Below, piece after piece: positions 9,534-18,563 of a DNA stretch of 62,273 nucleotides. The notes beneath the pieces are model-generated. The model saw nothing but the letters and a program-made list of their open reading frames with translations. It was not told the origin of the DNA and ran no database searches. How positions within the stretch are numbered: the first letter of the stretch is position 1; each line of letters starts with the position of its first letter. Position numbers and translations under genes: made by a program. Location: positions 1-62,273 of the forward strand of contig JAJEFB010000017.1 of assembly GCA_022820665.1 (NCBI GenBank), written 5' to 3'. Origin of the DNA: Anaerolineae bacterium. Lineage in GTDB: Bacteria > Chloroflexota > Anaerolineae > Aggregatilineales > Phototrophicaceae.

Positions 9534-9739
9534 AAGGCTTGTCCGCTACTGGGTTATGCAGCCGCGCTTTTTCTACCCCATCCCCCGGCCCCTTCCCCGA
9601 AGCATCAGGGAAGGGGAGCTAAACTTGGCGGATTTCGTAGTAATCTGTTGACTCTCGCAAGGATCGCTCCCTAAATTTGTATTGTTTCGGTATTGTTCCA
9701 GCTATCTCTGCGTAAGATTTGCAGTAGCGGACAAGCCTT
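9534..9739. mobile_element. 206-bp MITE-like element with 18-bp terminal inverted repeats
   Basis: The 18-bp sequence aaggcttgtccgctactg (9534-9551) is repeated exactly, inverted, at 9722-9739. Between them lies a C-rich/G-rich palindromic repeat (9573-9620). No reading frame is inside. Exact inverted ends around a short non-coding core are typical of non-autonomous elements. A degenerate end (cagtaccggacaagccttac) also occurs near 122-141. Confidence 0.55.
9573..9620. repeat. CCCCATCCCCCGGCCCC-type palindromic repeat
   Basis: C-rich arm (ccccatcccccggccccttcccc), an AT-containing centre and a G-rich arm (gggaaggggag). It belongs to a family also present at 11347-11460, 23700-23746, 24838-24910, 57600-57655, 57711-57760 and 58738-58785. 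Confidence 0.75.
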
Positions 9740-9871
9740 TGAAGGGCGCACACGCGACCCGTCAGACAATTAACGACGGAACTGCTCGCCATAATCGAGG
9801 GACCGTCAACACAGAAATACCTCCTCGCGACGGTCCTTGGCTGCGCCCTGCGCAAAGCCTGTTGCTCATGT

Positions 9872-9900
9872 TTGTATTCTGCGGCTTCTTGCGGTATGCT
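9872..9900 (+). promoter_or_regulatory. sigma70-type promoter for the binding-protein gene
   Basis: TTGTAT (9872-9877), a 17-bp spacer and TATGCT (9895-9900), about 75 bp before the solute-binding protein ATG. The spacing is ideal and the hexamers are partial matches. Confidence 0.5.
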
Positions 9901-9975
9901 CGGCTTGCATTGAACCTGTTGTCAGGGGAGAGCGAAAACGATTTCTGTAAACCTAACTTAAAGAGAGGATTTGCC

Positions 9976-11340
9976 ATGCGCAACTCGCGTCTGATTATCT
10001 GTCTGTTATTGATCGCCATGTTTGTGGCCTTGCCATTTGCGTCGGTTTACGCCGATGACATGGACATCATGGATCCAGCCACATTTGGCTTGGACCCCGA
10101 CAAGCCATACGATGGCACGCACTTGAAGTTCTTGATCTGCTGCAGCACCGCGCCGCAATTCGCTTCCGCCGCCGTCAAGGGCGAAGCCGAATTCACCGCC
10201 ATGACCGGCATCAGCGTCAGCTGGGGAGACCTGCCCTTCGGCTCTTTCCAGGAACAACTCTACCTGGAAGCCACCAATCCCAATACTGAGTTTGACGTCG
10301 TCGCCTTCGTCGATGCCTGGGGCACCAACATCTACGACTTCTTGCATCCGCTGAACGATTTTGTTGAAGACGCCGGCTTTGACTGGGACGATTACGGTCC
10401 CGCCTATCAAGGCGCCGCCACCGGTCTCAGTGACACCATTTACGGCATGCCCTTCCGCGGTCACCCGCTTCTGCTTCATTACCGCGCCGACGTCCTCGAA
10501 GCCGTCGGCATGGATCCGCCCGCGACCTGGCAGGATATCTCCGCCATCGGCGAAGCTATCGAAGCCAGCGGTATGGACATCGCCCCCATCGCCATGTACT
10601 ACGGCTTGAATGTCGACCAGAATCTCTTCAATTGGTATGCCCAACTCTGGGGCGCCGGCACCGACATCTTCGACGAAAACTGGGAACCCATTTTCAACAA
10701 CGAAGCCGGCGTAGCGGCGACTGAGCAGTACATCAGCTACGTTCGCGACGGCTACAGCCCCGAAGCCTCGGTGGCCTGGAACGAGCAGGAAGCCAACCAG
10801 GAACTGGTACAGGGCCGCGCCGCCATGTTCGTCGGCTGGTGGTGGATGGCCAGCCGCATGACCAATTCCGAGATTCCCGAAGTGGCGGAAAACGCCGCTT
10901 TCGCGCCCGCGCCCGGCTGGGAAGGCGGGGAGACCACTTCCTACGGCTATCTGTGGGCGGTCGGCGTCTTGGACCAGTCCGACGACCGCGATGCCGCGCT
11001 GGAATACCTGAAATGGCTGACGCACCCAATCACGGAACGCCGCATCGTTCTTGACGCCTCGGATCCGGCGCTGGATACCAACGTGGCCGTTCGTCTTTCC
11101 GTCCTGGCGGATCCGGAAGTGAACGAAGTCCACAACGGCTTGCAGGGCGTCGCCTCGGCCGTATTGGCCGACGCGCGCACCATTCCCCTGATCCCGGAAT
11201 ACACCGAGATCGTCCCATTCCTGGCCGAAGCGATCAATGAGTTGGCCACCGATCCGATGGCGGATACGCAAGCCGTTCTCGACCGGACGGCGGAAGACGT
11301 GCGCTTCGTCATGCAGGCGGCCGGCTACTACGACGGCTAA
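9976..11340 (+). CDS. ABC transporter substrate-binding protein (family 1, sugar type)
   Basis: 454 aa. The start at 9976 is set by AAGAGAGGA just upstream and a clear signal peptide (LIICLLLIAMFVALPFASVYA); the longer upstream frame is not protein-like. The mature part has the family-1 (MalE/UgpB-like) layout: FLICCSTAP, FEFDVVAFVD-type region, YGMPFRGHPLLLHYRADVLE, ITERRIVLDAS and PLIPEYTEIVPFLAEAI near the C-terminus. It captures a solute, probably a carbohydrate, outside the membrane for the two permeases that follow. A 126-bp repeat-filled gap separates it from them, which may let it be expressed at a higher level. Confidence 0.92.
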   Translation: MRNSRLIICLLLIAMFVALPFASVYADDMDIMDPATFGLDPDKPYDGTHLKFLICCSTAPQFASAAVKGEAEFTAMTGISVSWGDLPFGSFQEQLYLEATNPNTEFDVVAFVDAWGTNIYDFLHPLNDFVEDAGFDWDDYGPAYQGAATGLSDTIYGMPFRGHPLLLHYRADVLEAVGMDPPATWQDISAIGEAIEASGMDIAPIAMYYGLNVDQNLFNWYAQLWGAGTDIFDENWEPIFNNEAGVAATEQYISYVRDGYSPEASVAWNEQEANQELVQGRAAMFVGWWWMASRMTNSEIPEVAENAAFAPAPGWEGGETTSYGYLWAVGVLDQSDDRDAALEYLKWLTHPITERRIVLDASDPALDTNVAVRLSVLADPEVNEVHNGLQGVASAVLADARTIPLIPEYTEIVPFLAEAINELATDPMADTQAVLDRTAEDVRFVMQAAGYYDG

Positions 11341-11346
11341 GCAAGC

Positions 11347-11460
11347 CACCATCCCCCTCCCCTTCCCCCCAAAATGAGGGAAGGGGAGCGAAGAGGGCGG
11401 GATCTGGCTTTTGAAGTCCCTCCCTCTTTATGGGGGAGGGATTTAGGGTGGGGGTAAGGG
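11347..11460. repeat. two C-rich/G-rich palindromic repeats between binding protein and permease
   Basis: Two adjacent hairpin-forming members of the dispersed family: about 11347-11392 (C-rich arm, aaaatga centre, gggaaggggag) and about 11415-11457 (tccctccctctttatgggggaggg, then tttagggtggggg). Their position inside an ABC operon suggests an mRNA-stability or attenuation effect, but this is only positional. Confidence 0.65.
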
Positions 11461-11466
11461 CGTCTT

Positions 11467-12438
11467 ATGCGCAAGAAACGCTGGGTCCCCTGGGTACTTG
11501 TCGGACCCGCCCTCTTGATTATCGTATTGACGACGATCTATCCTTTGCTGGCTGCCCTCTACTACAGCTTCCACAAATACAACCTGCGGCGCCCGCCCCA
11601 ATTCGCAATCCAAATCGGCGAGAACGGCATCCAGATTGACTGGAGCCTGCTATCGTTTAACAACTACGCCCTGGCTTTCAGCGACTCCCGCTTCATCAAC
11701 AGCTTGCAGGTGACGTTTTGGTTCACAGTCATCAGCGTCGCCCTGTCCGTCATCATCGGCTTGTTTATCGCCGTGGTCGTGCAAAAGGGCGGACGGCTGC
11801 ATACGCTGACCAAAGTCTTGCTGATCTTCCCCTTCGCCGTCAGCCCCGCGCTCAAGGGCTACAGTTGGCGCTTCATGCTCAACGAGAATTACGGCATTTA
11901 CGACTTGCTCATCGACCAGTTAATCGTGGGTCCCATCAATGCCCTGCTGTCGATTGTCAACGCGCTGCCGATCGTTGAGATTCCCCTGATTAGCGAATCA
12001 ATCGTCTGGCTGGGCGACAAATTCTGGGCGCTCTTCATGCTCGCTATGAGCGAGACCTGGGGCTGGGCGCCGCTGATCGCGCTGATGTTCGTGGGCGCGC
12101 TCGGTTCCATTGACGAGCAAATCTTTGAAGCGGCGCGCATTGACGGCGCTAATCGTCTGCAGATTTTCTTCCGCGTGACGCTGCCTCTGCTGCGGCCCGT
12201 GATCCTCATCGTAACCATGCTCAAGACCATCTTCTCGCTAAAGATGTTCGATCAGGTCGTAACCATGACCGGCGGCGGTCCCGTCCGCGCGACCCAGACC
12301 ATCAACTATTACATTCACCAAATCGGATTCGTGCGCAGCCTGGATATCGGCTACGCTTCCGCTATGTCCTATATTCTCGTCGTCCTGCTGACGATTTGCG
12401 CGGCGCTCTATGTCTCGCTCGTGCTGAATCGCGACTGA
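11467..12438 (+). CDS. ABC sugar transporter permease (MalF/UgpA type)
   Basis: 323 aa, about six membrane segments beginning with VPWVLVGPALLIIVLTTIYP. The permease coupling motif is present as EAARIDGANRLQIFFRVTLP (~222-241, EAA-x3-G form). A roughly 60-residue external/linker stretch follows the first helix, as in MalF-like subunits. It pairs with the next gene to form the membrane channel fed by the upstream binding protein. No ATPase gene is adjacent, so the energising subunit must be encoded elsewhere, possibly at 32552-33604. Confidence 0.92.
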   Translation: MRKKRWVPWVLVGPALLIIVLTTIYPLLAALYYSFHKYNLRRPPQFAIQIGENGIQIDWSLLSFNNYALAFSDSRFINSLQVTFWFTVISVALSVIIGLFIAVVVQKGGRLHTLTKVLLIFPFAVSPALKGYSWRFMLNENYGIYDLLIDQLIVGPINALLSIVNALPIVEIPLISESIVWLGDKFWALFMLAMSETWGWAPLIALMFVGALGSIDEQIFEAARIDGANRLQIFFRVTLPLLRPVILIVTMLKTIFSLKMFDQVVTMTGGGPVRATQTINYYIHQIGFVRSLDIGYASAMSYILVVLLTICAALYVSLVLNRD

Positions 12439-12447
12439 GCAAATCTG

Positions 12448-13359
12448 ATGACAGCGAACACAATCGGCCAGAACCAGAGCAGCCTCCGCCTGAAGAGCCT
12501 CAAAGCCCTTGAGACACTGGCCCTGCTTCTGATCATCGCCTTCATTGTGCTGCCGATTCTCTGGCTGGCGATCACCGCCATCAAGCCGCAGGAAAAAGCC
12601 TACTCAACCACGCTGATATTCTCTCCTACGCTGGAAAATTTCGAAATCATCTTTTCCGATACCTCCGTCATCATCAACGAGGGCACCGACCGCGAGCGCG
12701 GCGAGGTCGGCCGCAATATGTTCCCGAGTGTCTTGAACAGCGTCGTCGTCTCTGGCGCCACCATACTCATCGCCATTCCACTGGCAACCCTCGCCGCTTA
12801 CGCTTTCAGCCGCTACAGCTTCCTGGGCAATAGCGTTTTGCTTGTCTGGATTCTGACCACTCAGTTCATCCCGGCAATTGTAGTGGCGATTCCCTTCTTC
12901 ACGCTTTTCCGTTCGATCACCCTCTTTGGCAAGCCCTTGCTGGGCACGCAAATGGGCTTGATCATCGTCAATATGTCGATCGTCCTGCCCTACGCCATCT
13001 GGATGATCAAGGGTTTCGTCGACGCCCTGCCCGGCGAAATTGAAGAAGCCGCTTTCGTCGACGGCTGCAACGACTTTCAAATTCTGTTCTTCATCTCGCT
13101 GCCTTTGATTCGCCCGGGCGTGCTGGTCGCCTCAGTCTTCGCCTTCATCATGTCCTGGAACGAATTTCTCTTCGCCCTGATCATCGGGCGCGAGATGCGC
13201 ACCATGCAGGTCGCCCTGATGACCACCAGCGGCGCCCGCGGCATCATGTGGGAACAGATGGCGGCCGCGGGCCTGGTCGTGATGATACCGATCTTTTTCC
13301 TGGCGATGTTCATCCGCAAGAACGTGGTCGATGGCTTGACCATGGGCGCGGTCAAATAA
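12448..13359 (+). CDS. ABC sugar transporter permease (MalG/UgpE type)
   Basis: 303 aa, six predicted membrane helices. It has typical MalG-family landmarks: IVLPILWLAITAIKPQ near the N-terminus, LATLAAYAFSRYSF, the EAA loop EEAAFVDGCNDFQILFFISL, SWNEFLFALI and a C-terminal VVDGLTMGAVK. Starts 9 nt after the preceding stop without a strong ribosome site, suggesting translational coupling. Ends 17 bp from the convergent MutL-like gene, and no terminator was seen in that gap. Confidence 0.92.
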   Translation: MTANTIGQNQSSLRLKSLKALETLALLLIIAFIVLPILWLAITAIKPQEKAYSTTLIFSPTLENFEIIFSDTSVIINEGTDRERGEVGRNMFPSVLNSVVVSGATILIAIPLATLAAYAFSRYSFLGNSVLLVWILTTQFIPAIVVAIPFFTLFRSITLFGKPLLGTQMGLIIVNMSIVLPYAIWMIKGFVDALPGEIEEAAFVDGCNDFQILFFISLPLIRPGVLVASVFAFIMSWNEFLFALIIGREMRTMQVALMTTSGARGIMWEQMAAAGLVVMIPIFFLAMFIRKNVVDGLTMGAVK

Positions 13360-13376
13360 GGCGGAGCCGCAAGTAC

Positions 13377-15173
13377 CTAAGTCGCTTCCAGGGAGTCATC
13401 CGCATCGGGCGCGACCAGCCAACTCTCGGGAATCATGACCGGCTGGTCCTCACCGGTCACGGCAGCGAACCAGCGCAGCATGTTCACCGCGCGCTCGGTA
13501 ATCGACTCGGCAGCCGACATTGCCGAGAGCCGCGCGTCAAAGAGTATGCCGCCGCGTCCGCCGCGGAGCCGCAGTCGCATCCGCCGCTTGTCGCCGACGC
13601 GTATGCCGCGTCCCGTTTGCAAGCTGATATCGGCGCTGCTGCCGGCTGGCAACGGCAAATGCCAGATATCGCCCACAAGGATCTCGCGCCCGACGATTTC
13701 ACCGCTCGCCATCTCTACGCTGATTCTCATCGCCACTTTGCCCATAGCCGCCCTGCCCGTCGCTTTGATCAGGCTTCCCACATGTTCAACGACGCCTCGT
13801 TGAAGCAATTGCACGACCGCCGACGGATTCATCGGCGCCAGCGCGCCCAGCGCGGGCAAAGCACCGTGGCGGTCGGACATGACCTGTGTCACAGCTTTGA
13901 TTGGCAGCGCGTCAGACAATAGCATCATATCCAGCGCGCCCTGTCCGCTGCCGGCCAGGGTCGCGCCGCCCACCACGATCAAGCCCAGTCGGGAAAGATC
14001 AATGCGCGAAGCATTTTCATCACCGGACCGAATCGCATCATTGAGCAGCAACTGGATGCCGGCCCGCAGCAGCGCAAATTCGATATAGCGCTCGCGCATG
14101 TCCAGCGGCTTGTTGACCGAGCGCAGGCTCTTCTTGACCGCGTAACCCGCCAGTTCACCCTTGCGCGGATGAAAAGGCAACCAGGCTTTGATGGCTTCTT
14201 CACCAGCTAGTTCCAGCGTTTTGGCCGCGCTCTGAGCCATGCCGATATCAGTCCGCAGGGCGGAACGGCGCCCCTCGCCGAGCGCGACGCTAAGGGCGCT
14301 CTTGGCGCCGCCAATGTCGACGGACAGCACAGCGGCGTCTAGCATTCGCGCGAAGAATGCGGTCATCAGCTCAAAACTGCGAGCGGAGGGCAATATGCCC
14401 GTGTCGCTGACCGCCGCGATGTTCTGATAGCTGCTGCCCGCGCGCCTGCGAAACTCATTATAAAATCGTGAGAGAACCGCCTGTGCCGGTTCAATAGCTT
14501 CGCGATGCGGCGTCGGTCGGATGTTCGGCGCGGTCATCACCTCCACCAGTTGACCGAGCCTTTCGCGCGCGCCAGCCGCCAAATCCTTGTTGCCGGCGTA
14601 AAGAACCGTGGGTCTGTTGCCGGGTTGAATAGCCGCTATCGCCTGACGCGCCAGTTCCAGCATGTTACTCATGGCGGCGCGCGCCCCGCCGTCTGTACCA
14701 CCGCTGATGAAGATCAGATCCGGACGGCTGTCCACGATGCGATTCAATCGCGCCATGTCGCTCAAGCCGTCCTCCAGATGAATCTCAGCCACCGCGTCGG
14801 TATAAAACGGGACAATCGCGCGCCGGGCAGACCCTATTCCTTTGTCCGGCAATAATCCTATCAATACCACTTTAATGGGCTGTCCCGCGCTGGCGGTTGT
14901 GATGCAGCAGTCAATGCCTACGCGCTCCGATTGCTCCGGTTTGATCAACTCTCCAGCTTCATCAAGAAAGCGGCGATCCGTTGCGGAGGACAGGTCGCGC
15001 AAGATCTTGGTCAAGCCAAGCCCTACGTCATCGGCAGGGGCTTCAATACTTGTTTTGCCGCGGCGATTCGCCACCAACGCATACTCGCCATCGACGACAT
15101 CAAACAAGAAGACGCGCGTATTCACGCTGCCAAAATCGACCGCCAATATGGAGTCCTTGCGCCCTTCAGTCAT
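13377..15173 (-). CDS. MutL/GlmL-family actin-like ATPase (orphan, last gene of a membrane-protein operon)
   Basis: 598 aa. ASKHA-fold signs: phosphate-1 motif ILAVDFGSVNTRVFLFDV (~9-26), a second acidic/Gly motif VLSVDIGGAKSALSVALGE (~275-295) and the adenosine-region LIVVGGATLAGSG (~395). The overall pattern, including FISGGTDGGARAAM, is that of the MutL/GlmL family, which is named for the chaperone-like partner of glutamate mutase in clostridia. No GlmE/GlmS or other B12 mutase gene is present. The ATG is 2 nt after the stop of the preceding membrane-protein gene with GGGAG in that gene's tail, so translation is coupled. A DNA-mismatch MutL is excluded by the fold. Working inference: a cytosolic ATPase serving the membrane proteins of this operon. 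Confidence 0.85.
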   Translation of the reverse strand: MTEGRKDSILAVDFGSVNTRVFLFDVVDGEYALVANRRGKTSIEAPADDVGLGLTKILRDLSSATDRRFLDEAGELIKPEQSERVGIDCCITTASAGQPIKVVLIGLLPDKGIGSARRAIVPFYTDAVAEIHLEDGLSDMARLNRIVDSRPDLIFISGGTDGGARAAMSNMLELARQAIAAIQPGNRPTVLYAGNKDLAAGARERLGQLVEVMTAPNIRPTPHREAIEPAQAVLSRFYNEFRRRAGSSYQNIAAVSDTGILPSARSFELMTAFFARMLDAAVLSVDIGGAKSALSVALGEGRRSALRTDIGMAQSAAKTLELAGEEAIKAWLPFHPRKGELAGYAVKKSLRSVNKPLDMRERYIEFALLRAGIQLLLNDAIRSGDENASRIDLSRLGLIVVGGATLAGSGQGALDMMLLSDALPIKAVTQVMSDRHGALPALGALAPMNPSAVVQLLQRGVVEHVGSLIKATGRAAMGKVAMRISVEMASGEIVGREILVGDIWHLPLPAGSSADISLQTGRGIRVGDKRRMRLRLRGGRGGILFDARLSAMSAAESITERAVNMLRWFAAVTGEDQPVMIPESWLVAPDADDSLEAT

Positions 15174-15175
15174 CG

Positions 15176-15856
15176 TTAGCTCCCAAACTGAAAGACGAAT
15201 CCAATTCGTTCCGCCAGAATGGTCAAGGCGGTCAGCATGGTTGTGGCATAGATTGCGCCGAGCGCCGTCACAATAAAGATCTTGCCGAAATTGCGAATGC
15301 CGCGGCTAACGGGACTTTGCACTGGCGCGCCATCATCATCGCGCCGCGCCTGCCACTGGAAGTAAAATAGCGCGGTCACGACGCCGACAAAAACCAGCAA
15401 GGTATTTGTCAATGCCCCGAAGTCGGTCGCAAGTCCATCGGGTACGGCAGCCGTCGCGACAACCAGTGGGATCAAAGTTCCGCTTAATCCGCCTACTACG
15501 GCGGTTGCCGCGCTCACAACGATGACAACAGCCAGCGCGCTATTGGTCAACCAACTCAAGGAAGCGATCGGCTTCAGCAGCAGCAGCAGTCCAAAGAGCA
15601 GCGCCGTGGCAAATATCGCCACATCCGCGCTATTGCCCAGCGCGGTCCAACTCGTTTCGGGATTCTGAATATCCTGCAGGTAGGGCAAGATCACGCTCTC
15701 ATAAGCGACGATGGTCGCGAAGGCCGCGCTCATCCCCACAAAGATATAGACAGCCGTGCGATACAAATGGCCGACCAAAGGCAAATCACCCAGCACATAG
15801 CTGAAGACCATGAGGGTCAACACAAAGCTCAGCAGCGCAATCGTACCTTCTGTCAT
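15176..15856 (-). CDS. polytopic membrane protein of the MutL-like operon
   Basis: 226 aa from ATG 15856 (GGAG eight nt upstream; a TTG lies one codon earlier). About six hydrophobic helices, starting IALLSFVLTLMVFSYVLG, with a short charged loop QARRDDDGAP before the final pair (FGKIFIVTALGAIYATTMLT). No recognised enzymatic motif. It lies between the large SH3-domain protein (13-nt gap) and the actin-like ATPase (2-nt gap). I do not recognise a named family. The arrangement suggests a membrane subunit of one complex. Confidence 0.8.
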   Translation of the reverse strand: MTEGTIALLSFVLTLMVFSYVLGDLPLVGHLYRTAVYIFVGMSAAFATIVAYESVILPYLQDIQNPETSWTALGNSADVAIFATALLFGLLLLLKPIASLSWLTNSALAVVIVVSAATAVVGGLSGTLIPLVVATAAVPDGLATDFGALTNTLLVFVGVVTALFYFQWQARRDDDGAPVQSPVSRGIRNFGKIFIVTALGAIYATTMLTALTILAERIGFVFQFGS

Positions 15857-15869
15857 CAAGGCGGCTCCG

Positions 15870-17906
15870 TCAGTTCCGCTTGGACGCGCGCCTATGCCGC
15901 GTCAGCGCCCGCATCATATAAAACAGGTTGCCCGCCACGATCACCAGCACAGCCGCGATCGTGCCCAGGGTCATGGCATCGAGGCGCTGTTCTTCTTGTC
16001 GGCTGTCGCGCAGCAGGACGAATTCCGCGCGATCGCCCGGCACTGGTGGATTGGCTTGATAAAAGCGAGGCCGGGTCTTGCCCAGACGCAAGGAGAAGTC
16101 GAACCGCAAGAATATCCGTCCCTCCCCCGCCCTGGCGGATGCGTCGGGCGATCCGGCGCCGTCCGCGGGCGCGAGGTATTGTTCAACCAGGAATGACGCG
16201 ATCCAGGCTTCAATGCCGTCCGGCAAGAGAATATTGATCCAACTGCCGTCGCCATTTTCGCCGAGTACCGGGAAGGTATCGCCCGCCGAAGCCACAGCCA
16301 ATATGTCCGAGGCGGTATTCGGTCGGCGGCGGATATTCACCAAGCCCGGCGCTATGACCTCCGCCACCGGATTTAGAACCTGAGTCGCCGTCGCAGCCGG
16401 CGCGGCGGGCGCGGCGGGCGCGACCGCTAACTGCTCAAGTTCGAGTTCCGGCTCGGTAGGCGACGCTTGCGGCTCCGGCGTCGCTGTCTCGGTCGGGGTC
16501 GCAGTCTCGGTCGCCGTAGCCGTCAGAGTCGCTGTCGCTGTTAGCGTCGCCGTCGCCGTTGGCGTCGGAGTTGGAGCGGTCTCCTGGTCATCCGTAACGG
16601 GCTCTTCGCGCCGCGGCGGCAATTCAAAGTCGGCGTAATTGGCTTGCAGTTTCTGGTTATAGGTATAGGCATCGCGAAAGCCCACGAAGATACCCACGAT
16701 GTCTTCATGCGAATCAACATAAGGTTGCGCCAGCGGCTGAGCAGCATAGCCGGTCGCGGCAATGAAATCACTGTCAGTCTCCAGCGCGACCTGCTCCGCC
16801 CAATGACGGATATCCTCGGCGCGTTCGGCGATCAGCACCATCAGCGTCAGCTCGTCGAGCGATGTGAATTGGAGCCCGGTCGGCTCGCCGCGAGCCGAGG
16901 TGTTGACAATGCTCCCAAAATTGCGGCTCAGATCGCGCAATCCCAAAGCGCCGCCGCTCAAGAAGCGCAGCAAATAATAGTCTTGGTTCTCTAGCAGGCG
17001 GGTCGACACCGGCGCGACCGAGCGCTCGATTGCGGCGATCACGTTGCGCGCGTGCACGATCGCAATCGGATTGCTGCTGACGATGATCGCTTTGCTGCCC
17101 TGGGCGAAGATATGACGAAGGATCAGATCCGCCAATTCGTCCAACTCGCCGGCGGCGGCGGGACCATATTCAAATGCCACCAGCACATAGTCATCGAGCG
17201 TGAGATTGTCCAGCATGTTGAAAGCCGTAATAGCGCCGTGGCGATCCTCCTGGAAATCAAGCGGCGGCAATTCGCCTTCGCTGAATCCGGTCGAAACAAA
17301 AGGCAGAGCCAGCGCCAGAAGCATCAGAAGCGATACCAGCGCGTGGGGCACCGCCCCCAGAGAGAAGGCGCGCTCGCCCCGAGACAAAAGACCGCCTTCG
17401 GGTTCGCTATCGTCTTGCAGCGCCGTCCCGCCAACCATATCCCGCAGCAGCTCGACTTGCTCCTGCTGCGCCTTGGACAAAGCCAGCGGACTAATCAAGC
17501 CGCCGGGACGCTGTATGATCTCGGGACTAACCAGCACCTCATCGACGTCGTAGAGCGCCTCGCGCGGGGAGGCCGCTTCACTCTGCGGTCGAGACTGCGC
17601 GCGCTCCCGCAAAGCCAGCAAACGGTCGTCCAACTGTTCGACCGGCACTTCGCCCATCTGCAGCGCCAAGTCCGCGGCGGTCGCCTCAGTTGGCGCGGTC
17701 CGCGCCCGGCGCAGAAAGCGCGGAATCAAGCGGAATAAGCCGCGTCCGCCGCCAGCTGTTGATTCCTCAGCGGGCGCGCTGGCGGACGCGCCGCCGCGAC
17801 CGCGCCGCAAGCGAGCAACGAAGCGGAAGAGACCGCGCCGGCTTTGCCGCGCCCCCGCCTGCTGTTCTTCTTCTTCATGGGGCAGCCAGTTGAGCTCGTC
17901 GTTCAT
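15870..17906 (-). CDS. large bitopic membrane protein with an SH3b domain (MutL-like operon)
   Basis: 678 aa. Order: a basic, low-complexity cytosolic N-terminus with two GLFRxxxR-type stretches (~25-70), an acidic region, a hydrophobic helix VSLLMLLALALPFVSTGF (~190-208), an alpha/beta domain (ITAFNMLDNL to GIFVGFRDAYTYNQ), a Thr/Pro-rich TATATxTA linker (~447-480), an SH3b domain (LVNIRRRPNTASDILAVA to WIASFLVEQ, ~525-580), and a final helix LGTIAAVLVIVAGNLFYMM before a basic tail. The middle domain resembles a conserved hypothetical domain I associate with Chloroflexota, with no known function. Starts 3 nt after the upstream gene. Confidence 0.8.
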   Translation of the reverse strand: MNDELNWLPHEEEEQQAGARQSRRGLFRFVARLRRGRGGASASAPAEESTAGGGRGLFRLIPRFLRRARTAPTEATAADLALQMGEVPVEQLDDRLLALRERAQSRPQSEAASPREALYDVDEVLVSPEIIQRPGGLISPLALSKAQQEQVELLRDMVGGTALQDDSEPEGGLLSRGERAFSLGAVPHALVSLLMLLALALPFVSTGFSEGELPPLDFQEDRHGAITAFNMLDNLTLDDYVLVAFEYGPAAAGELDELADLILRHIFAQGSKAIIVSSNPIAIVHARNVIAAIERSVAPVSTRLLENQDYYLLRFLSGGALGLRDLSRNFGSIVNTSARGEPTGLQFTSLDELTLMVLIAERAEDIRHWAEQVALETDSDFIAATGYAAQPLAQPYVDSHEDIVGIFVGFRDAYTYNQKLQANYADFELPPRREEPVTDDQETAPTPTPTATATLTATATLTATATETATPTETATPEPQASPTEPELELEQLAVAPAAPAAPAATATQVLNPVAEVIAPGLVNIRRRPNTASDILAVASAGDTFPVLGENGDGSWINILLPDGIEAWIASFLVEQYLAPADGAGSPDASARAGEGRIFLRFDFSLRLGKTRPRFYQANPPVPGDRAEFVLLRDSRQEEQRLDAMTLGTIAAVLVIVAGNLFYMMRALTRHRRASKRN

Positions 17907-17909
17907 GGT

Positions 17910-18560
17910 CTAACCCCGGTAAGACCGGTCTTGACCGAGCAAGACACGTACACCCGTGACCACCGTGCCCAAGGCGATGCCGAGCAGAATCGCTCGCGCG
18001 CCCGCGCTCACCGGTATCTCCATCAGCCAGTCGCTCCAGGCGCGCACGGGGGCGAGCGACTCGATTGGCAAGCTGCCCAACAGCACAACGACCAGGACCG
18101 TGACAAAGAGCAGACCCCAGATATCGGCGCGCTTACCCAATACACGAGCGCCGCCACCCACCATGGACAGAAACAGAAGCGCCGCCAAAGCCGATTCGAT
18201 CGGCACCTGAACCGCCGCCAGCAGGGACGTATCGCCCTGTTTGCTCCAATACCACCAGATGGTCAGAGCGAAGCTGGCGATCATCACAATGCTGAAAAAC
18301 GCGCCGCGCACCACGCGGCCCAAATGCACATAAAGCAGGTTGGAGATGCCGATGACGATGGTGACGGCGGAGGTGATCGCGACCAGGCGCAGCATGACCG
18401 CCGCCGGCAAGGTCATCAAAGACGCGAATACCGGCGCGCCCGCGAGCTCCGCATACAACTCCGGACGACCGCCCAGCAGCAAGCTGAGAAGGGTGATCAA
18501 GCCAACCGCAAAGGCGATAAAAGCCGAAAACGCGATGCCAATGCGCTGGGCGCGGCTCAT
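17910..18560 (-). CDS. six-helix membrane protein of the MutL-like operon
   Basis: 216 aa with about six hydrophobic helices beginning IGIAFSAFIAFAVGLITLLSLL and ending AILLGIALGTVVTGVRVLL. GGAGATAAGG, overlapping the stop of the upstream gene, is its ribosome site, so the two genes are coupled. No enzyme motif and no family recognised. Uniform base composition with its neighbours argues that the operon is old in this genome. Confidence 0.8.
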   Translation of the reverse strand: MSRAQRIGIAFSAFIAFAVGLITLLSLLLGGRPELYAELAGAPVFASLMTLPAAVMLRLVAITSAVTIVIGISNLLYVHLGRVVRGAFFSIVMIASFALTIWWYWSKQGDTSLLAAVQVPIESALAALLFLSMVGGGARVLGKRADIWGLLFVTVLVVVLLGSLPIESLAPVRAWSDWLMEIPVSAGARAILLGIALGTVVTGVRVLLGQDRSYRG

Positions 18561-18563
18561 GCC

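Noticed and set aside
9682..9975. N-terminal extension of the binding-protein gene
   Set aside because: Contains a promoter and the end of a repeat element; the signal peptide and ribosome site place the start at 9976.
10006..11352. 448-codon open frame on the minus strand
   Set aside because: Complete antisense shadow of the solute-binding protein gene; Gly/Val/Asp-rich composition without domain features.
13377..15173. DNA mismatch-repair MutL
   Set aside because: No GHKL ATPase motifs; the DFGS...NTR and VDIGG motifs are of the actin-like GlmL/MutL family, which only shares the name.
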